DNA from: Dactylonectria macrodidyma
Lineage: Eukaryota > Ascomycota > Sordariomycetes > Hypocreales > Nectriaceae
NCBI GenBank assembly: GCA_020744425.1
Contig: JAGMUV010000002.1
Coordinates: 2,276,501-2,340,500 of the forward strand
Direction of reading: 5' to 3'
Length of the DNA: 64,000 nucleotides
In this document: positions 1 through 9,453 of the stretch, one piece after another
How the letters are laid out: the number at the start of each line of letters is the position of its first letter
How positions within the stretch are numbered: the first letter of the stretch is position 1
Position numbers and translations under genes: made by a program
Notes under the pieces: model-generated
Database searches by the model: none
The model's input: only the letters and a program-made list of their open reading frames with translations
What the model was told of the DNA's origin: nothing

Positions 1-955
1 CGACAGCTTTTTAAACGGGGGACCGTGCTGAGATGACCACGAAAGCATAATGATGAATATTAATGACTTGACGAAGAACCACAAACACAACTTGGTCGAG
101 GTATGGCCATGCCTAGCTCACTCGAGGCGAGTAGGCATTGGGCTTGTCCGCTGTGGACTAGAACAGAGAGGCTCGGTTTCAAGCCTTGCTCTCCCCTGGC
201 TTCGCGGCTGGCTATTGACGATAATGATGGTTTTGAGCACATATGCTCACAAGGCTCGGTATAACTGGATGGTCATTTGGGATCTATGCTTGTATGCGTT
301 CCTGTTTTGTTACTATTTTTTCTTTGTATGATTTGTTGTATGGAGTTTGGATTCAACCGGGGAGATAGGATGGATTGATTGAGTACCTGTGCTTCTGTGT
401 TGGTTTTTTTCAAACCCGACTAGGGTTAGGAAGGAGTATCGGACAATTAGGCTAGCATGATATCTCTTGTGTTCTGGACTCAATGATATTACTCTGTTTT
501 ACTGTCACTTACGCCTTGTACCTTTCGAGCTGTCGTTCAGGAGTGGAGGTCGTCATGTCCCCGTCTTGGTATGGCAGTTACTAGCAAGGACAGTGTGGTT
601 TTGTACAATATTGTAGAGAGGAGACTAGACCTGTAATTCACCGATCGCATGTTGCTTTTAAGCGGGTTGATCACATGGATGAGTCTGGTCTCGGGAAATG
701 TAGGCCAAGGAATTCATATGTATTCACTGACTCAGCCATGTCAACTGGGTATCTATTACTGACAACTAAGGCCCTAGCCGTGACTCTATCTCCTAAAACG
801 CCTATAATTCCCACGCCCAAAGCAACACAATATATATACAGTGGCAGACGGATGATTTCTAAACTCTTACGCCCATCTGCAACAACCCCCTAGAGGGCAT
901 CCGAGAACAAAGTGAAATTTCGAGCGCAACCCTAGATTGCGCTTTCCCCCCTCTG
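1..955. other. Gene-free left edge
   Basis: No reading frame here resembles a protein family and none continues into neighbouring exons. The T-rich, TTGT-rich composition around 300-650 is like fungal 3' untranslated sequence, so part of it may be the tail of a gene lying left of the window, and the rest the 3' flank of ATG101. This is inference only. Confidence 0.5.
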
Positions 956-1889
956 TTAGTAGATACGCATGCGGGTCGCCCAGCTTGTCTCCTCTTGGAC
1001 GAGGTTGATCTTGTAGGGAAACGGGTTGGTGCCTTGGGTGGTGATGGGCGGGATATGATCTTTGTGAGTGTTGGCGAAGGTGACAATCTTCATGGCGGTG
1101 GTGAGGAGAGTCTGTTCCATGGCGCGACGGACTTTGGCTCGTTCTGTGAAGGCTATGGTCAGTGGTGAGTTCGTTATGGCTTGGGTTTTGCATGCAGGCA
1201 ACGCCAGTGTCGGAGGACGGCGCATCCCGAGCTGAAGCAAGACAAGAAAAGGTCAAGGAATATGTACGCACCACTTTCAGTCCTCGGCTCGGCCACTGTC
1301 ACCTTGACGGTCCAGCATTCCCAGCAAACCTCCTCGTCGCCGCGGGACAGCCAGGCCTTGCGCCGGCGCTTCTCGAAGAACTGGACGACGAGCTGGCCAC
1401 GGCCGCCGCCAGTGGTGCCGCTGTTGGCGGCGGCGTTGGCGTTGGCGCTGCTGCCGGTAGAGGAGCGCTGGGCATCGAGCTGGCTCTCAAGGGCGGCGGC
1501 GCGCTGTTCGATCATAGTCTCAAGCTCATCATCGTCGACGTAGGGGAGGGTCAGGTCGAGGACCTCGCGGGTCTGCGGGGTGAGGGACGGGAAGAAGCGA
1601 TGGAAAAAGATGGTGTGCAGGATGCCTGTGGGTTATGTTAGTTGAAAAGGTGACCGAGGCAGCATTAGAGGGAAATAGAAGAAGCGCATGCGATATATGC
1701 AGCAATATGTGAAGTGAATGGGACGTGACACTTCATGGTTGCGGGCTGGAATAGTGATGTATAGGGTGGCGGGGAACGGCGAGAACAGGGTATGGAGGGG
1801 GCCTGCTGCTGACCTTTGACGACGTCTCGGACGGAGCGAGGATCAGCAAAGACGTCAAGTATGAACTCGGGCGGCTCCTGCTGATCCAT
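956..1889 (-). CDS. ATG101: Autophagy-related protein 101 (HORMA-fold Atg1/ULK complex subunit)
   Basis: Joined from three exons, 1889-1814, 1625-1272 and 1143-956 (205 aa; human ATG101 is 218). Family match is clear at the N-terminus (DPRSVRDVVKG then ILHTIFFHRFF), the centre (VVQFFEKRRRKAW, then CWECWTVKV) and the C-terminus (NPFPYKINL, then WATRMRIY). Atg101 is a HORMA-domain protein that pairs with the Atg13 HORMA domain in the Atg1 kinase complex, which starts autophagosome formation at the phagophore assembly site; fungi other than budding yeasts keep it. Both introns are GT-AG and restore the frame exactly. The chosen start (MDQQEPPEF) fits the family; an in-frame ATG at 1934 would add 15 residues. 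The segment between residues about 70 and 90 is Ser/Ala/Gly-rich and is probably a loop. In the WF-finger region Trp is kept but the next residue is Leu. It is divergent from PEX3. Confidence 0.93.
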
Positions 1890-2679
1890 GGCGCGGGATT
1901 TGTCGTGGAGGCGAGTCTGCGCGGCCACGATCATTGTGTTTCGAAGAGAGGGGGGGGAGGGAGAGAGAAGAGGTTGAAGTTGAAAGAGTTGGTTGATAGG
2001 TGCCTCCCCCCTTTGGAAACCGAAAACTCTCAACGTCACTTTTGCTGGGCTGACATTGCGGAGGGGCAGTGAGAGAAACGGGAAGTCAGAACTGGCCGAG
2101 TTGGGTAAAGCTCGGTTTTGGCCGGATGATGGGGTCGGGAGCCTCTGGACACGATAAGAGATAAGATGTGCAAGTGCAGCCGATGACGATAAAGACACAT
2201 GCAGCATCATCGATTCACCAGCCACTGCCCCATAAAATTACTTCTCCCACCAGCCACAAGGTCGCGGCAGCGCGCTTGTTCCACCTCCACCTCCGCATAA
2301 TGTCATATCCATCCACGATCCATACTCATGCTTGCATTTTCTGGGGCCGAGGTACGGTTACTGGCTGCTAGCAACTACCGTCCCTACCTTTAGCCAACCC
2401 GACGACGACAAGTTGGACAACCGAACTCAACCTCGTCTCGTCCCCTCTCCATAACGCGAACCTGGACCGTATCCCGATACGCAGCACCTGCACACGTGTA
2501 CGACGAACGCTCCAGCCATCATATCCTCCTTGTCCAAGACACCCAGGGCTCTGCTACCCTCGCACATGCTCACATCCATCACCTGGCCCCCATCTCGACC
2601 CGTCGCTCTCTTCAATGCAGACAAAGCTTTCCCATGAACCATTAGCCATTATCAATCTTTCCCTATAGCTGCCTACACC
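1890..2679. promoter_or_regulatory. Divergent ATG101/PEX3 intergenic region
   Basis: About 790 bp separates the two start codons, so both promoters and both 5' leaders must lie here. No single TATA box stands out. The PEX3-proximal part is C/T-rich, as fungal core promoters and leaders often are, and carries two short upstream ORFs (see 2615-2668). Confidence 0.6.
2615..2668 (+). promoter_or_regulatory. Upstream ORFs before PEX3
   Basis: A 17-codon ORF starts at ATG 2615 and ends in TAG at 2666-2668, 11 nt before the PEX3 start codon. A second, overlapping one (ATG at 2634, three codons, stop at 2643-2645) lies in another frame. If the transcript starts upstream of 2615, scanning ribosomes would meet both before PEX3. 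No transcript data are available, so function is inferred. Confidence 0.45.
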
Positions 2680-4359
2680 ATGTTCTCTTCCGCCAGGCGC
2701 TGGTTGCGCCACAATCGGACGCCCATCGCCATCGGCGTAGGCGTCATTGGTGCTGGTTACGTCGCAACCCAGTATGTCATTACCAAGATCAACGATGCGC
2801 GTGAGCGCATGAGCAGTGATCGCATCGCAAAGGAGAAGTACGTTGTTCCATCCCGGTTCCCTTTCGTCCCTTGACCGCTCGACTAACGATAACCCCCCTT
2901 CCGTGTAGCTTACGACGTCGCTTTGAACAGAACCAGGAGGACTGCACCTTCACCGTCCTGGCTCTGCTCCCATCCGCCACGACCGCCATCCTCGAGGCCA
3001 TGAACACGGAACAAATCACATACGAGATCCAGCAGATGAAGGCCGCCAAGGCCGTCAAGAACGGTGCCGCCGAGAACACCACACCGCCGAGCATCGCCGA
3101 TACCACATTGACCGAGGATGACAGCAAGAGCATGATCAGCGCTAGTGTGCAGAGCGAGAGCGGAGTCCACGCCAGCCAGATTGTGACACCATCGCCTTTC
3201 AATGCCGGAGGGGAAAACGGCCAACAGGATGGAGGAGCCATCAAAGCTCGCAAAACGAAGAGACAGCTCTGGGATGATGTGACCATTAGCGGTGAGTAAC
3301 CATTGTGGCTGTCCCGCACCTCCTCAGTGGAAACTGACGTATATAATAGCATTGACGAGGGCCTTCACCCTGATTTATACACTCGCACTACTGACGTTGC
3401 TGACCCGGGTTCAACTCAATCTCCTTGGCCGGAGGAGCTACCTCTCTAGCGTGGTGGCACTCGCCACGGGCGCCCAGCAGGCCACCATCAGCCTCGAGAA
3501 CAACGATGATGACAACACAGAACAGTCATATGGAAGCGACTTTGGCACAAACCGCAAGTACTTGACCTTCAGCTGGTGGCTGCTGAATAGGGGCTGGGCC
3601 GACCTTGGCGCTCGGGTTGAGAGCGCCGTGCGGACCGTCTTTGGAAGCCTGAGCCCGCGGGACCTGCTCAGCTTCGAACGATTCTCGGACCTGACTATGG
3701 AGGTTAGAAAGCTGGTAGAGGGGTCAACTACCGAGGAGCGCCGCAAGGCAGACTGGCTCAAGTTCCTCCTGCCGCCCAAGGATCAGGAGGACGAAGTGAT
3801 TCGCGAGTCGGGTATTCTCGACGATGCCCCGGCTGAAGGATCCCACCCCTCATCCCCTGCTATCTTGAGGCGGCTTCTGGATGAAACGGCCGACCTCATC
3901 GAGTCCCCCTCCTTTTCCCACGTCCTCACCCTGCTGCTCGACTCGGGCTTTTCTTACCTCGTCGACAACAAGCTATCAACCGAGGCTTTCCAGCTTCCAG
4001 CTACAGACGGCATCGTCACCCCGGAGCTCAAGGATCAGCAGCGCTCCAAGGTCATTCTTCTGCCCAAGATCCTGTCGGTGCTGACCCGTCAGGCACATGT
4101 CATTGGTAACGGCATGCCCAATGAGTACCTGCAGCGAATGGAGCTGGTGCGCGACCTTGAGGCGTTTGCCGCTGTCGTGTACTCGAGCAATTGGGAAACC
4201 GAGATCCGCGATGAAGGCTTGATGGAGAGCGCCGTGGACGTGAGTGCCCCGGCCTCGCAGGTTAACAAGGAGACGCAAAGCCAGGGTGAAGCCAGCATCG
4301 TCATGGTCGACCGTCAGGACGGTTTCGAGAACGCGTGGAACCGGGCCGTCGACAAGTAG
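2680..4359 (+). CDS. PEX3: Peroxin-3, peroxisomal membrane biogenesis factor
   Basis: Joined from 2680-2837, 2909-3291 and 3350-4359 (516 aa, usual for filamentous fungal Pex3). Residues about 15-35 form one hydrophobic membrane segment (TPIAIGVGVIGAGYVATQYV) right after a short basic N-terminus, which is the Pex3 anchor and targeting layout. The next exon carries the family signature RRRFEQNQEDCTFTVLALLP, and the third LNLLGRRSYLSSVVALA. Pex3 sits in the peroxisomal membrane (or ER-derived pre-peroxisomes), docks Pex19 with its membrane-protein cargo, and in yeasts also holds inheritance and pexophagy receptors. A low-complexity acidic stretch around residues 100-160 is probably a flexible insert. 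Splice phases agree at both junctions. It is convergent with BET5. Confidence 0.95.
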
Positions 4360-4928
4360 ACAAGCAGTGGTCGATGTATGTATATTCAACATAAGGCGAA
4401 ATGGCCAGGTTGGGATGGGCGGACGGTATAAAGGGCGGATACATTGGATCAGAGTATACACAAACTCCAGGGGTAGATCAGACAATGGTTTTTTAGGGTG
4501 AATTTGGGGATATCCCGTGTAACATTACCGCCGGAGGTTTCGGCGTTGGGTATAGCTCTCTCTTATCCTCGTTTCGTCGTCTCCTCCTCTACTTCGATCA
4601 AACATGCGCTGCCTCCTCCTCGACGCCGGATGATAGGTTTTTCTGGCACAGATTCCAGATTCCAGTTGATGTGGCCGTCAAATCCACTCGCTAGCTCATT
4701 GCCCGTACATGCCAAGGGATGCTGGGACGAGCAATGAAGGCTTTGTGTACCAACGAATTGCACCGAGGTATGGAAGATGATGCGCTAGATTCCATCGTCA
4801 TTTGATAGACTCCTCATGGTGGGCTCTTTGTTGGACTCTTTGGTACGCTGGCCTCTTTCCGCCTGGGGGCAGTCGGTCCCGAAAAGTGGGCAATATTCCT
4901 GCGACACCTTGTGGGTAGCGGATGCTGC
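4360..4928. other. Convergent 3' intergenic region (PEX3/BET5)
   Basis: Sequence between two converging stop codons. It should hold both 3' untranslated regions and polyadenylation sites. I see no ORF with family similarity and no RNA gene. Confidence 0.6.
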
Positions 4929-5676
4929 TCATATGAGTCCTCTGATGAATTGATCCAGCCCTAGCTCAAATAGCTCATTCTTGACACCGTTGCCGCCCTT
5001 GTGTTCAACAGAAGACAAGGGATTTTTGACAACTGCTCACACCACATGTTAGCATCATACCTTGGCTCATAGGTAGAATCGCGTGTGTCTCAAAGTCTCC
5101 CAACACGTGGACAATGCGGAGTGGTTTTATGGTCAGGGAAGCTATGGGCAGGGAAGCAATATTGGGACTGGTACAGAGACGAAGGAACGTACCATACTCA
5201 ACCCACAAGTTGATATAGATCTGGTGCAGAACGTTCCGCATGCTCGGCGTGGTGATGTCGGTAAGGAGGACGAAGCGCAGGTTCGCGGGGGTCTCGTAGA
5301 AGTGCAGCTTGTACTGGGCGGTGCGGAAGCTGATGAAGGCGTCGTCGTCACCGCCGAGCTTGCGGACCATGTTGCGCAGGGAGAAGATGGTTCCAAAGAT
5401 GAGCTTCGCCTCGTCGGACGAAGTATGGGCCGTTGTCGTCGCCCTCGGCACGGCGGCACCGCCGGCGCTGGCGGGCGTGTCCTGGCTTGGGTGCTGAACC
5501 CAGGATTTGGAGTAGACGCACTCGGCTGGCGGGAGGAGGAAGAAGAGGTGTTAGCGGGAGAGGAAAGTACGTGGCGATGGAAGCACATGTGGTGTGTGAG
5601 AGGAGGAGGAGGCGGGTAGGGTATCGGGTCGGGTCGTACTGTGGCGGTCGAAGATGTGGAATGAGTAGACGGTCAT
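4929..5676 (-). CDS. BET5: TRAPP complex core subunit Bet5 (TRAPPC1)
   Basis: Joined from 5676-5640, 5525-5193 and 5032-4929 (157 aa; human TRAPPC1 is 145). The start MTVYSFHIFDR matches the family MTVY(N/S)xxIFDR opening. The middle gives LIFGTIFSLRNMVRKL and AQYKLHFYETP, and the last exon VVKNPL and ends in FIRGLI. This is a longin-fold subunit of the TRAPP complexes, the exchange factors for the Rab Ypt1, acting in ER-to-Golgi traffic and autophagy. An extra Ala/Ser/Pro-rich stretch between residues about 20 and 45 is a fungal insert. All three exons join in phase. Confidence 0.93.
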
Positions 5677-6179
5677 GATGCCGGCTGTCCAAAGGGGGGA
5701 CCTGAGCTGCTGCTCTTATGCGCCTGATCCAGCGAGGGAGGTAACTTTCGAAAGAGGTCACGAGAGAGAAACAGAGTGGTGCGATGTCGTTGTAGAGCGG
5801 ATTGACGAGAAGGGACGGTCAGGAAGTCGGGTGGGATGCAAGGTTGGCGGGTTGAAGCTCGTTCGCTTGGTGGTTAGCCAGGTACGTTGGGAAGTCGAGG
5901 TTGCATACCTGTAATTACAGCTCCAGGGTAGAGAACGAGGGACTGAGCCACTCGACCTTTCAGGGGGGCTTATCCTAGTGAACCGCCTGAGCCACCTTCT
6001 GAAATGTTTTCAGTGGGTGGCAGGAGGATCATGGCAGCGGGGTCCAGCAGTTCCATCTGGCTTAAAAGGACCAAACAACCAACCCAGGTGGCCCCCAACC
6101 CCACCAGTCATTGAGCCCGCTCAGTGAGCGGGCATCATCATTACCTTAGCGGTAGGCATCTCTAGAGTTTAGGTACCGA

Positions 6180-6715
6180 CCTAGGTAGGTAGGCTCCAGA
6201 TACTAACTTAGGCACATACCTAGGTCGGGCAGCCCCCAAGAGAGACGCCCTCCCTCTAGCCCAGCCCAGCCCTGTGGATGGATAATCTTCCTACACTCGG
6301 GCAGGCTCCAATGACCTTACCGCCCCTGAGTTGGGTACAGAACCAGGGCCAACTCTACCTACCTGCCTACCTCCCTACCGACCGAGGTGCGATACCTGCT
6401 CGCTAATTAATCGCCATGCTGACCACCTACCCAAAGTCCCGTCATCGCCCTGCTGCTAGCCTTGAATACCTTACCTCTGCCTATCGCACCTACCTACCTT
6501 ACTAACTCACCTAGCAGCCGGGCTGACCCATAATACCGGTAAGCTCCCCGCCCCGGCTTGCCAGCCCCATTCTACCTAAGCTGCCTACTAACTTCTCAGT
6601 ACTGCACATACTAATTATCTGTGATTGGTAGATCTTCCAGCTTTCAGCTCAATGTGAAACTTACAAGGCGTACCATGACCATCGCCCTGATCACGTAGTA
6701 CGTAGGTAGGTATAG
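6180..6715. repeat. Cluster of TAGG/CCTA tetranucleotide tracts
   Basis: Short imperfect runs of the same 4-bp unit in both orientations: 6180-6194, about 6218-6225, about 6354-6385, about 6488-6500 and about 6700-6712. The same unit recurs in other intergenic regions of the window (about 12569-12581, 26231-26300, 49810-49823, 54645-54661) and I saw no such run in an exon. Confidence 0.7.
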
Positions 6716-6888
6716 TCTAGTAAGTACGGCTCCCATTCAGCAATAGCCTGGCAGCCACAGCTGAGCTGGGCTGACCACTTGGCTTGCCTTGGCGTCTGTC
6801 TGGGCTCCCTCTTTTCTCCCCTCTCCCTTCCGACTCCCAATTCCCCAATCGCTTCTCACTTTCTGTCTTTCTATCATCTCCCTGGATT

Positions 6889-6975
6889 CTTCTTCTTCTT
6901 CTTCTTCACCCGATTGTATTGTTGAGTGGGTGCCGTCCTCTCTCTCTCGCTCTCTCTGTGTGTGTGTGTGTGTGT
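6889..6975 (+). repeat. Compound CTT / CT / GT microsatellite in kinase leader
   Basis: A CTT run (about 6889-6908), a CT-rich run (about 6937-6957) and a GT run (6957-6975) lie in a row upstream of the kinase gene, in what is probably its 5' leader. Confidence 0.8.
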
Positions 6976-6985
6976 CTACGACTCA

Positions 6986-6991
6986 ATGTAA
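6986..6991 (+). promoter_or_regulatory. Start-stop upstream ORF (ATG TAA)
   Basis: The only ATG between about 6780 and the kinase start at 7200 is followed at once by TAA, a minimal start-stop element. In a leader it would load and release ribosomes about 210 nt before the main start. Whether this stretch is transcribed and unspliced is not known. Confidence 0.4.
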
Positions 6992-7199
6992 TTGTGTGGC
7001 ATTTGAGTCCCATCGCGGGGTGTCCATTTGAGCTGAGCGGGGCAGCACGAACTCTCTGTGTGAAAGGCAACGCCCTCTCATCCGCCTTGTTCCTCCTCCA
7101 ACAGACAGACTTAGTACACCCACCAACCTCGACGTCTCCCAGCGGCCTCTTTTTTCGCGACTCGGACTTTCCTCTCGCCTTGCGCTGACCATCGCCATC

Positions 7200-9453
7200 A
7201 TGTCGGCCATGGATCCTCCTGCGGCCGCACCGGGCCCGATTCCCGAGATCAAGCCGTCCTTTACCTTCCCGGCGCCCCAGGTCAAGATTGACGCCATGGA
7301 CCACAACCCGCCTCCTCCCCTCGTTCACCACCTGTAAGTCGCACATCACGTATCACACATACCGCGCGCCTCCGGCCTCGTAGCGTGAAGCCTAGCCTAG
7401 CTGATCATGTCTTCCTCATATTAGCACCGACCCTATCCCGACGAATCGATATGCGAGTCCCTTGCGCCATCACAAGCGAACCCCGAGTGCGCATCGCCAA
7501 GTCAAGGTACGAGCCCGATACATGCCTAGCCCGAGCCATGGACAGGCTAGATATAGAATTCGAGGGCGGATGCTCATCATTACAACAGGAGACACTAAAT
7601 GCGCAGACCCAGTTCTCTAACGAAGACGCTGATGGGAGAACCCATCATCGGATAAACCAATTCACAATCTTGGAGGAGATTGGGCGAGGCTCCTATGGCG
7701 CCGTCCACCTGGCGACGGACCAGTTTGGTAGCGAATATGTGAGTCATCTTGATGGTCGGTCGCTTGATTACGACTACGACTGCGACTGCGACGCAGCTAG
7801 CATCTCTTATCAAACCCTCTGACACTCCGGTGCTAGGCTGTCAAGGAGTTCTCCAAATCCCGCTTGCGAAAGCGCGCCCAGTCAAATATACTCCGGCTTG
7901 GCCCACGAGGGCCCAGGCGCCTTGGTCCTGGGACACCACTCAATGCTGGCCTCCGCAAAAGCGAAAGCCAAGACGCCCTATTCCTCATCCGAGAGGAGGT
8001 TGCTGTAATGAAGAAGCTAAACCACCCGAACCTAGTCCAACTAATCGAAGTTCTGGACGATCCCGAGGAGGATTCGCTCTACATGGTTATGGAAATGTGC
8101 AAAAAAGGCGTCATCATGAAGGTCGGCTTGGACGAGCAGGCTGAACCGTTCGAGGAAGAAAAGTGTCGCTTCTGGTTCCGTGACCTCATCCTTGCCATCG
8201 AGTACCGTAAGTCATTCATTCCCCGCGGTGCGCTGCGTGTCTGCAACTAACTTGGAGTTAGTACACGCTCAGGGAGTCATCCATCGAGACATCAAGCCAG
8301 ACAACCTACTCTTGGCTGACGACGACGTTCTCAAAGTCGTCGATTTTGGAGTGTCGGAAATTTTTGAGAAACCTCAAAACATGCGTATATCCAAGTCGGC
8401 AGGCTCTCCTGCCTTTCTGCCCCCCGAGCTCTGCGGCAAGCACGGCGATGTATCTGGCACGGCGGCCGACATCTGGTCGATGGGCGTCTCGCTTTACTGC
8501 CTCAAATATGGGTGCATCCCATTCAACCGAGACGGTATGCTGGACATGTACGACGCCATCAAATCGGACGAACCCCAGACCCCTCAAGATGAGAATCCCG
8601 ACTTCGTCAACCTGATTCACAAGCTGTTAGACAAGAACCCTGAGACCCGCATTACAATGGACCAGATTCGAGTTTGTATCCCCGAAATCAGAGCTTCGTA
8701 TAGGAATGCTAATTGGCCTCCCAGATTCATCCATGGGTGACTTGTAAAGGAACCGACCCATTGCTCTCGGCCGAGGAGAATTGTGCCAACATGATAGATC
8801 CCCCAAATGAGTTGGAGGTCAGCCGAGCCTTGACCAGGAAATTCAATCATTTGCTCTGTGTTATGAAGGCCATCCGCAAATTCAGAGCCACACTTGATAA
8901 AAAACGCTCCACGGCAGCAGCCAGATCGTTGAGCGCAAGCCCTACCACTCCCACTCCCCAGGGTGTCATCAACTCCAAGCACGTCGCCAAGGCCGAGGTC
9001 ATTGCAGCACTTCTTTCTCAGAGGAAAAAAGTCCGTGCTCTGAACCTCAAGGGAAGCATCAGCGGCGATTCACAGAGCAACGACCGCGATGCAAGTGAGC
9101 AGGAGACGAGGTTCTTAGGGATTGGTACGGGGGCTAGGGATGACTTCGCCATGGACGAGGCCACGCCAGACGTCGTCTCGGACTCTCCCACTGCTGTTGA
9201 TTTCAATGTCTACGACCGAGCGTACGAAAATGCGGTGGAGCAGATTCACTCGGCCCAGAACACGTCGTCGCAGAAGCCTACCGTGTATTTGACAAAGTTT
9301 GTCAAGGACAGCGGAAGCTTGTCGAGAGGCGACCGGCCAGCGGCGGATTTAGATACACTTGGACCGGCTGTCCCACCGCAGGAAAGCCAGACACTCTCCT
9401 CCACTGAGACGCTGGTACAACGCACCTCCAAGTTGGATGTATCGGATGCCTAA
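7200..9453 (+). CDS. CaMKK / Sak1-Tos3-Elm1 / Ssp1-type serine-threonine kinase
   Basis: Joined from six exons: 7200-7333, 7425-7506, 7589-7738, 7837-8206, 8262-8671 and 8725-9453 (624 aa). The kinase domain spans about residues 92-390: glycine loop GRGSYG near 104-109, catalytic lysine in AVKEF near 125, HRDIKPDN near 253, VVDFGV near 275 and SPAFLPPE after it. Between the lysine and the alphaC Glu region is an Arg/Pro/Gly-rich insert (about 128-165), a hallmark of CaMKK-type kinases. In yeasts this family phosphorylates the activation loop of Snf1/AMPK; fission yeast Ssp1 also works in stress and cell-size control. After the kinase domain come a basic segment (FNHLLCVMKAIRKF) and a long Ser/Thr-rich tail. 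The intron after DQIR has the weaker donor GTTTGT but is needed to reach IHPWVT. Subfamily is confident; the target is inferred. Confidence 0.9.

Larger units (their letters stand above)
5677..7199. other. Promoter region between BET5 and the CaMKK-like kinase gene
   Basis: No coding frame with family similarity. The region is rich in CCTA/TAGG tetranucleotide runs (about 6170-6720) and, nearer the kinase gene, C/T tracts, a CTT run and a GT run (about 6850-6975) typical of fungal 5' leaders. Both divergent promoters must lie here. Confidence 0.6.
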
